Below, piece by piece: positions 57,037-64,000 of a stretch of DNA of 64,000 nt (position 1 is the first letter of the stretch; the number at the start of each line of letters is the position of its first letter). The notes beneath the pieces were generated by a model. The model did not search any database. It was not told where the DNA came from and saw only the letters and a list, made by a program, of their open reading frames with translations. The stretch comes from Streptosporangium canum (GTDB lineage Bacteria > Actinomycetota > Actinomycetes > Streptosporangiales > Streptosporangiaceae): the NCBI RefSeq assembly GCF_900113865.1, contig NZ_FOQY01000001.1, positions 256,877 through 320,876 on the forward strand. The letters are read 5' to 3'. The translations under genes and the position numbers were made by a program.

Positions 57037-57118
57037 TCTCCGGGCCCGCCCGCCCGGCGAGCCCCCCACCCCCACCGTCCGGCCGGCCTTCAACCGTGCG
57101 GCGCGCCCGCACGGCCGC

Positions 57119-57209
57119 GCGGCCGGCTCCCGCATGCCCACGCAGCCGTACGGCGGCTCCAGCATGTCCGCGCAGCCGCGCGGCCGGCTCCCCATGCCCG
57201 CGCAGCCGT
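57119..57209. repeat. Three 30-bp repeats upstream of the VOC gene
   Basis: CGGCCGGCTCCNNCATGCCC-like units recur with a 30-31 base period at about 57120, 57150 and 57180. Non-coding on present evidence. Confidence 0.7.
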
Positions 57210-57307
57210 GCCGGGCGGTAGCCGTACGGCCGCACCGGCGACCCCGCGGGGCTGCACGGCGGCTCCGGCGTGCGGCGGCCAGACGGGCGGGACCGTCGCG
57301 ATCCTTC

Positions 57308-57338
57308 TTGACAGTGATTCAGATCACATTTTTCTAAC
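57308..57338 (+). promoter_or_regulatory. Candidate promoter of the VOC operon
   Basis: A perfect -35 TTGACA (57308-57313) is followed after 18-19 bases by TTCTAAC, a moderate -10. It lies in the AT-rich stretch before the VOC gene, implying a leader of about 75 bases. Confidence 0.45.
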
Positions 57339-57418
57339 GTCAAAAATCTCACAACTCCATTAGATTGTCTTCCAGACCTAACGGGCAAATCCGTTGGGAA
57401 CCGTGATAGGGAGATGAG

Positions 57419-57862
57419 ATGACCTTCCAGACCGGCCATGTCGGCCTCAACGTCTCCGACCTCGACAGGTCCAAGGACTTCTACCTGAAGATCTTCGGCT
57501 TCGAGGTCTTCGGCGAGTCGGCCGATCCGGACCGCCGCTACGCCTTCCTCGGCTCCGACGGCAAGCTGCTGCTGACCCTCTGGCAGCAGAGCGAGGGCCG
57601 CTTCGCCACCGGACTGCCGGGGCTGCACCACCTGTCCTTCCAGGTGCCGGACATCGAGGCGGTCCGCCGGGCCGAGACCGTGATCCGGGAGCTCGGGGCC
57701 ACGCTCCACCACGACGGCGTGGTGCCGCACGGCGAGGGCGCGTCCTCGGGCGGCGTGTTCTTCGAGGACCCGGACGGGATCCGGTTGGAGATCTTCGCGC
57801 CCAGCGGCGCCGGCGAGCGGCCCGCCCCGACCGCTTCCGCCCCCACCTGCGGCTTCTTCTAA
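57419..57862 (+). CDS. VOC family (glyoxalase/dioxygenase fold) protein
   Basis: Protein of 147 residues with paired beta-alpha-beta-beta-beta modules: TGHVGLNVSDLDRSKDFYLKIFGF at the N-terminus and GGVFFEDPDGIRLEIFAP at the C-terminus. The metal ligands are probably His in TGHVGL and LHHLSF and Glu in RLEIF. The product could be a lyase, dioxygenase or resistance protein; it is not assignable. AGGGAG precedes the ATG. The next gene starts four bases after its stop, so they are co-transcribed. Confidence 0.88.
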   Translation: MTFQTGHVGLNVSDLDRSKDFYLKIFGFEVFGESADPDRRYAFLGSDGKLLLTLWQQSEGRFATGLPGLHHLSFQVPDIEAVRRAETVIRELGATLHHDGVVPHGEGASSGGVFFEDPDGIRLEIFAPSGAGERPAPTASAPTCGFF

Positions 57863-57866
57863 ACCC

Positions 57867-58823
57867 ATGAGGCACGCGGGAGAGCTGGCCGTGCAGCGGC
57901 GGGCCGGGGTGCGGGCCGGGACGTGGGGCTCGGCCTCGGCCAGGCCGGAGATCCCGGCCGCGGCCGCCGCGTTCCTGGCGCGACAGCGGATGCTGCTGAT
58001 CGGGGCCGAAGGCCGGGACGGGCGGCTGTGGGCGAGCGCGCTGACAGGGGCGGCGGGGTTCGCCGAGGCCGTGGACGAGCGGACGATCGTGATCGAGGCG
58101 GTCCCGGGCGAGCACGATCCGCTGGCGGGGCTGACCGGCGGCGAGATCGGGATGCTCGCGATCGAGCCGGCGACCAGACGCAGGATGCGGGTCAACGGCA
58201 CGGTCCGGCGCGACGGCGGGCGCCTGACCGTCCGCACCGAGCAGACATACGCGAACTGCCCCAAATACATCCAGACGCGGGACATCTCCGACGAGCCCGC
58301 CGCCGCCTCTCCCGCGGCCGCCTCGGCCGCCCGGACGCTCACCGCCGAGCACCGGGCGTGGATCGAGAGCGCCGACACCTTCTTCGTGGCCACCCGGGCC
58401 CCGGATCTCGGCGCCGACCTGTCCCACCGGGGCGGCAACCCGGGATTCGTCCGGGTGGCCGGCCGCCGGCGGCTGGTCTGGCCCGACTACGCCGGCAACT
58501 CGATGTACATGACGCTCGGGAACCTGGAGCTCGACGAGAGCTGCGGCCTGCTCTTCCTCGGCTGGGAGAGCGGCGAGGCGCTGCACCTGACCGGGCGGGC
58601 CCGCGTCGACTGGGATCCGGGGGACGTCCCGGGGGCGCAGCGGCTGGTCGAGTTCGAGGTGGACCGGGCCGTCCACGTGCGGGGGGCGAGCCCGTTGCGC
58701 TGGACGCTCGACGGATACTCCCGCTTCAACCCGCCGGTCCGGCCCGCCCCCGCGGAGGCGGGGGCCGGTGCGGCGGAGAGCGGCCGGGATGGCCAGGATG
58801 GCCAGGAGGGAGAGCCGCGATGA
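57867..58823 (+). CDS. Pyridoxamine 5'-phosphate oxidase family flavoprotein
   Basis: FMN-binding split-barrel protein of 318 residues with two related halves. Phrases include [45 protein letters not shown] and [13 protein letters not shown] in the first half, and [32 protein letters not shown] in the second. Its stop overlaps the ferredoxin start by four bases, so it probably receives or donates electrons through that ferredoxin. Not a true PdxH by context. C-terminal tail is Ala/Gly-rich. Confidence 0.84.
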   Translation: MRHAGELAVQRRAGVRAGTWGSASARPEIPAAAAAFLARQRMLLIGAEGRDGRLWASALTGAAGFAEAVDERTIVIEAVPGEHDPLAGLTGGEIGMLAIEPATRRRMRVNGTVRRDGGRLTVRTEQTYANCPKYIQTRDISDEPAAASPAAASAARTLTAEHRAWIESADTFFVATRAPDLGADLSHRGGNPGFVRVAGRRRLVWPDYAGNSMYMTLGNLELDESCGLLFLGWESGEALHLTGRARVDWDPGDVPGAQRLVEFEVDRAVHVRGASPLRWTLDGYSRFNPPVRPAPAEAGAGAAESGRDGQDGQEGEPR

Positions 58824-59011
58824 AGGTCATCGTGGATCGGGCGCTGTGCCAGGTGCACGCGCAGTGCGTGTTCGCCGCGCCCGAAGTGTTCGAGCTGGAC
58901 GACGACGACCGGCTCGTCTACGTCGCCGAACCGGACGACGGACTGATCGACGCGGTCGAGGAGGCCGCGCGGGCCTGCCCCGTGCAGGCGATATTCCTGG
59001 AGGAAGCATGA
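58820..59011 (+). CDS. Small [3Fe-4S]-type ferredoxin
   Basis: Ferredoxin of 63 residues: [20 protein letters not shown] holds C-x5-C, and [14 protein letters not shown] supplies the third Cys-Pro. This is the pattern of the P450-type [3Fe-4S] ferredoxins ([11 protein letters not shown] is typical). ATG at 58820 overlaps the flavoprotein stop (ATGA), and its own stop overlaps the next gene the same way. Likely electron partner of the flavoprotein. Confidence 0.9.
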   Translation: MKVIVDRALCQVHAQCVFAAPEVFELDDDDRLVYVAEPDDGLIDAVEEAARACPVQAIFLEEA

Positions 59012-59433
59012 ACTTCACCGAGGAGACGGCCAGGGCCAAGGTGCAGGCCGCCGAGGACGCGTGGAACACGCGGGACCCCGAGCGGGTCTCGCTCGCCTAC
59101 ACGCCCGACTCCGTCTGGCGCAACCGGGACGAGTTCGTCACCGGCCGCGCGGAGATCAGGGAGTTCCTCACCCGCAAGTGGGCCAGGGAGCGGGAGTACG
59201 CGCTCCGCAAGGACCTGTGGACGTTCGGCGGCAACCGCATCGCCGTACGGTTCCAGTACGAGTGGCACGACGCGGACGGCCAGTGGTGGCGCAGCTACGG
59301 CAACGAGCTGTGGGAGTTCGCCGACGACGGGCTGATGCGGCGTCGCGAGGCGAGCATCAACGACGTCCGGATCGACGAGGCGGACCGCCGCATCCTCGGC
59401 GACCGCACACCGAAGGAACTTCCGCTGGCGTGA
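59008..59433 (+). CDS. NTF2-like protein (DUF1348)
   Basis: Cone-shaped NTF2/SnoaL fold protein of 141 residues, DUF1348 type ([73 protein letters not shown]). GGAGG lies five bases before the ATG and its start overlaps the ferredoxin stop. Last gene of the VOC-flavoprotein-ferredoxin group. Its catalytic role is unknown. Confidence 0.88.
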   Translation: MNFTEETARAKVQAAEDAWNTRDPERVSLAYTPDSVWRNRDEFVTGRAEIREFLTRKWAREREYALRKDLWTFGGNRIAVRFQYEWHDADGQWWRSYGNELWEFADDGLMRRREASINDVRIDEADRRILGDRTPKELPLA

Positions 59434-59443
59434 TACCAGGGGG

Positions 59444-59471
59444 TTGACCGGGCACAACAGGGGCGTACGTT
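59444..59471 (+). promoter_or_regulatory. Candidate promoter of the CO-dehydrogenase-like operon
   Basis: TTGACC (59444-59449) and TACGTT (59466-59471) are 16 bases apart, 57 bases before the coxS start. Modest match. Confidence 0.4.
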
Positions 59472-59527
59472 CACTTTTGTCGGCTCTCACTTCTCCTATG
59501 TCCCCTGCGGATGTTCTTGGAGGACGT

Positions 59528-60021
59528 ATGCCCCGAATCACCGTCACCGTCGACGGAGTCACCTATGAGGAGGAGGTCGAGCCGCGTCTCCTCCTCGTCC
59601 ACCTGCTGAGGGATCGGCTCGGCAAGACGGGGACGCCCGTCGGCTGCGACACCAGCAACTGCGGCGCCTGCACCGTGATGCTCGACGGCAGGAGCGCGAA
59701 GAGCTGCTCCGTGCTCGCCGTACAGGCCGACGGGAGCGACGTCGTCACGATCGAGGGCCTGGCGCGGGGGGACGAGTGGCACCCCATGCAGAAGGCCTTC
59801 CACACCGAACACGCCCTGCAGTGCGGATACTGCACCCCAGGCATGATCATGGCCGCGATCGACCTGCTCAGGGACGACCCGGACCCGTCGGAGGAGGCCG
59901 TCCGCGAGGGGCTCGAAGGCAACCTGTGCCGGTGCACCGGTTACTGCAACATCGTCCGGGCGGTACGGCTCGCCGCCCAGGAGATGGCACAGGCCGGGGA
60001 GCGGCGGGAAGTGCGGACGCC

Positions 60022-60025
<4 letters not shown>
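59528..60025 (+). CDS. CO-dehydrogenase-type [2Fe-2S] small subunit
   Basis: Iron-sulfur subunit of 165 residues of a molybdenum hydroxylase. The plant-type cluster ligands are in [14 protein letters not shown] and CSVLA, the second cluster ligands in QCGYCTPGM and [11 protein letters not shown] at 59528 with GGAGG four bases upstream, preferred over an upstream ATG. Its stop overlaps the large-subunit start by four bases. It passes electrons from the molybdenum site to FAD. Confidence 0.94.
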
Positions 60026-62609
<2,584 letters not shown>

Positions 62610-62613
<4 letters not shown>

Positions 62614-63500
62614 TCCCCGCGGCGTTCGACTACATCCGGCCCGCCTCGCTGGAGGAGGCCTGCCGCGTGCTCGCCGAGGCCGACGCCGCCGGCGACGACG
62701 TCAAGGTGCTGGCCGGCGGCCAGTCCCTGCTGCCGCTGCTGCGCCTGCGGCTGGCCTATCCCGCCGCGCTGGTGGACCTCGGGCGGCTGCCGGAGCCACG
62801 CGGCGTGGAGGACCGGGGCGACCACGTGTTCGTCGGCGCACTCACCACGCACGACGAGGTGCTGCGCTCCGGCGTGGTCAGGGAGCAGGTTCCGCTGCTC
62901 GCGCTGGCCACCGCCACGGTGGCCGACCCCGCCGTACGGCACCGCGGCACGTTCGGCGGGTCGATGGTCCACGCCGACCCCGCCGGCGACCTGCCCGCCG
63001 TCGCCCTGGCGCTGGACTGCGTGTTCGTCGTCAGGTCGAGCGAGGGAGAGCGGGAGATCCCGGCCTCCGAGTTCTTCGTCGACTACCTGGAGTCCGCGCT
63101 CGGACCCGGCGAGGTGCTGCTCGGCGTCCGGGTGCCTAAGCTCGGCCCCGGCTGGGGCTTCCACTACGAGAAGTTCCACCGGACCGCGCAGGCCTGGGCG
63201 ATCGTCGGCGTGGCGGCGGCCGTACGGCGCGACGGCGGGACCATCGGGGAGGCCCGGATCGCGCTGACCAACATGGGGCCGACACCGGTGCGGGCGCGGG
63301 CGACGGAGGCCGCGCTGCGCGGCCTGAGCCCCGCGCCGGTCGGCGGTGCCGGCGACGGCGCGCGGGACCAGGTCAGGGACGCCTGCGGCCAGGCGGACTC
63401 CGGCACCTCGCCCCCGGCGGACCTGCACGCCAAGCCCGACTACCGCCGCCACCTGGCCCGGGTGCTGACCTACCGGGCGGTCAGGGCCGCGACCGGCTGA
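62610..63500 (+). CDS. CO-dehydrogenase-type FAD-binding medium subunit
   Basis: FAD subunit of 296 residues. FAD-binding motifs are AGGQSLLPLLRLRL and TFGGSMVHADPAGDLPAV, followed by the C-terminal CO_deh_flav_C region (FHRTAQAWAIVGVAAAV). The start overlaps the large-subunit stop (ATGA). The order S-L-M differs from the M-S-L order of form I operons. Confidence 0.94.
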
Positions 63501-63655
63501 GCCCCGTCCCACCGGCCGGGAACCCTCCGGCCGGTGGACGGGCGTCCGCGCCGGTCAGAAGTTCAGCTTCCGGCCGGTGGGGCAGGCAGAGTTGTGACAG
63601 CCGCCGCGCGCGGTCGTAATGTCGCAGAAGCGGCCGATCGACAAGGAGCGGATCG

Positions 63656-64000
63656 ATGGCGATGCGATTCGAGCACGAGTTCACGGTTCCGGTGCCGATC
63701 GAGCAGGCGTGGTCGGTGCTGCTCGACGTCGAGCGGGTCGCGCCCTGCCTGCCGGGGGCCACCCTCGACACGGTGGAGGGCGACTCCTTCACCGGCCGGA
63801 TGAGGGTGAAGGTCGGGCCGATCACGGTGACCTACCAGGGCGAGGCCACGTTCGAAGACGTGGACAAGGACGCCCACGCCCTGACCATCAAGGCTTCCGG
63901 CAAGGAGACGCGGGGCGCGGGGACGGCCGGCGCCACGGTCGTCGCCCGGCTGTACCCCGCCGGCGCGGAGACCCGGGTGACCGTCGAGACCTCGTTCAAC
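63656..64000 (+). CDS. CoxG-like SRPBCC protein, 3' end beyond window
   Basis: Start of a CoxG/SRPBCC-fold protein, MAMRFEHEFTVPVPIEQAWSVL, with AAGGAG seven bases before the ATG. Typical phrases include CLPGATLDTVEGDSFTGRMRVKVGPI and GRGTAGATV-like GAGTAGATVVARL. At least 115 residues are in the window and no stop is reached. CoxG proteins help attach or mature CO-dehydrogenase-type enzymes at the membrane; that role is family knowledge. Confidence 0.88.
   Translation, partial: MAMRFEHEFTVPVPIEQAWSVLLDVERVAPCLPGATLDTVEGDSFTGRMRVKVGPITVTYQGEATFEDVDKDAHALTIKASGKETRGAGTAGATVVARLYPAGAETRVTVETSFN

Larger units (their letters stand above)
57037..57418. other. Intergenic region with GC repeats and a promoter
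   Basis: Of the 382 bases before the VOC gene, the left two-thirds are GC-rich and hold three 30-base repeats (57119-57209). The right third (57308-57400) turns AT-rich and holds a candidate promoter. Minus-strand reading frames through the repeats look like artefacts of the repeat. No gene seen. Confidence 0.6.

Noticed and set aside
57923-59011. A 362-codon frame ending in the ferredoxin sequence
   Set aside because: The upstream part is the wrong frame of the flavoprotein gene. The ferredoxin starts at the ATG at 58820.

Overview
The window is chromosomal DNA from a very GC-rich (about 70 percent or more) Gram-positive actinobacterium. A mycelial, Streptosporangium- or Nonomuraea-like organism fits best, judged from the WhiB protein, PadR and FHA regulators, Ser/Thr kinase, GTG/TTG starts, and the sucC-sucD-perM-purN-purH synteny known from Mycobacterium and Streptomyces. 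I ran no search, so the genus is inference. I saw no rRNA, tRNA, insertion sequence, integrase or CRISPR array.

Layout. 1-3725: a BMP-type (nucleoside-like) ABC importer on the minus strand, with its last gene cut by the window edge. 4339-10303: a small secreted protein, an M20 amidohydrolase, a PGM1-like ATP-grasp ligase, a D,D-carboxypeptidase and a YihY membrane protein. 10488-18268: trpS, a DUF21/CBS protein, galE, a secreted DUF11-like protein, malate dehydrogenase, and a divergent MFS exporter/PadR pair with a recognisable operator. 18255-22348: a Ser/Thr kinase fused to an extracellular glutamate-type binding domain, and a membrane-anchored sigma-like protein. 22559-29596: isocitrate dehydrogenase, DUF3017, citrate synthase, an FHA-HTH protein, folD, a 57-residue protein, purH and purN. 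33651-38071: perM-like, sucD, sucC and a lone B12-binding domain. 38316-44809: four secreted paralogues with an LppX/LprG-like C-terminus, interrupted by a large multidomain PQQ-type sugar dehydrogenase. 44881-56415: pcrA, a PIG-L deacetylase, a FetB-like permease, a CPBP protease, whiB, a zinc metallopeptidase, a GCS2 ligase and a LiaFSR/PspC-like signalling locus. 56461-64000: a CGNR regulator, a VOC/PNPOx/ferredoxin/NTF2 operon and a form II CO-dehydrogenase-like operon (S-L-M-G) running off the right edge.

The best candidate for an undescribed system is the compact plus-strand trio at 30270-33525: a HEPN-domain protein, a KGGVGR-type deviant Walker ATPase and a second P-loop ATPase resembling the Sll1717 family. 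The genes overlap at their ends, differ in base composition from their neighbours, and sit inside an otherwise conserved housekeeping block between purN and perM. A nucleotide-driven conflict or anti-phage function is a reasonable inference but is unproven.

A second theme is central metabolism: five TCA-cycle genes lie within 22 kb, together with one-carbon and purine genes, and close to a kinase with an amino-acid sensor domain and an FHA-HTH protein. This suggests, speculatively, an analogue of the GlnH/PknG/GarA control axis.
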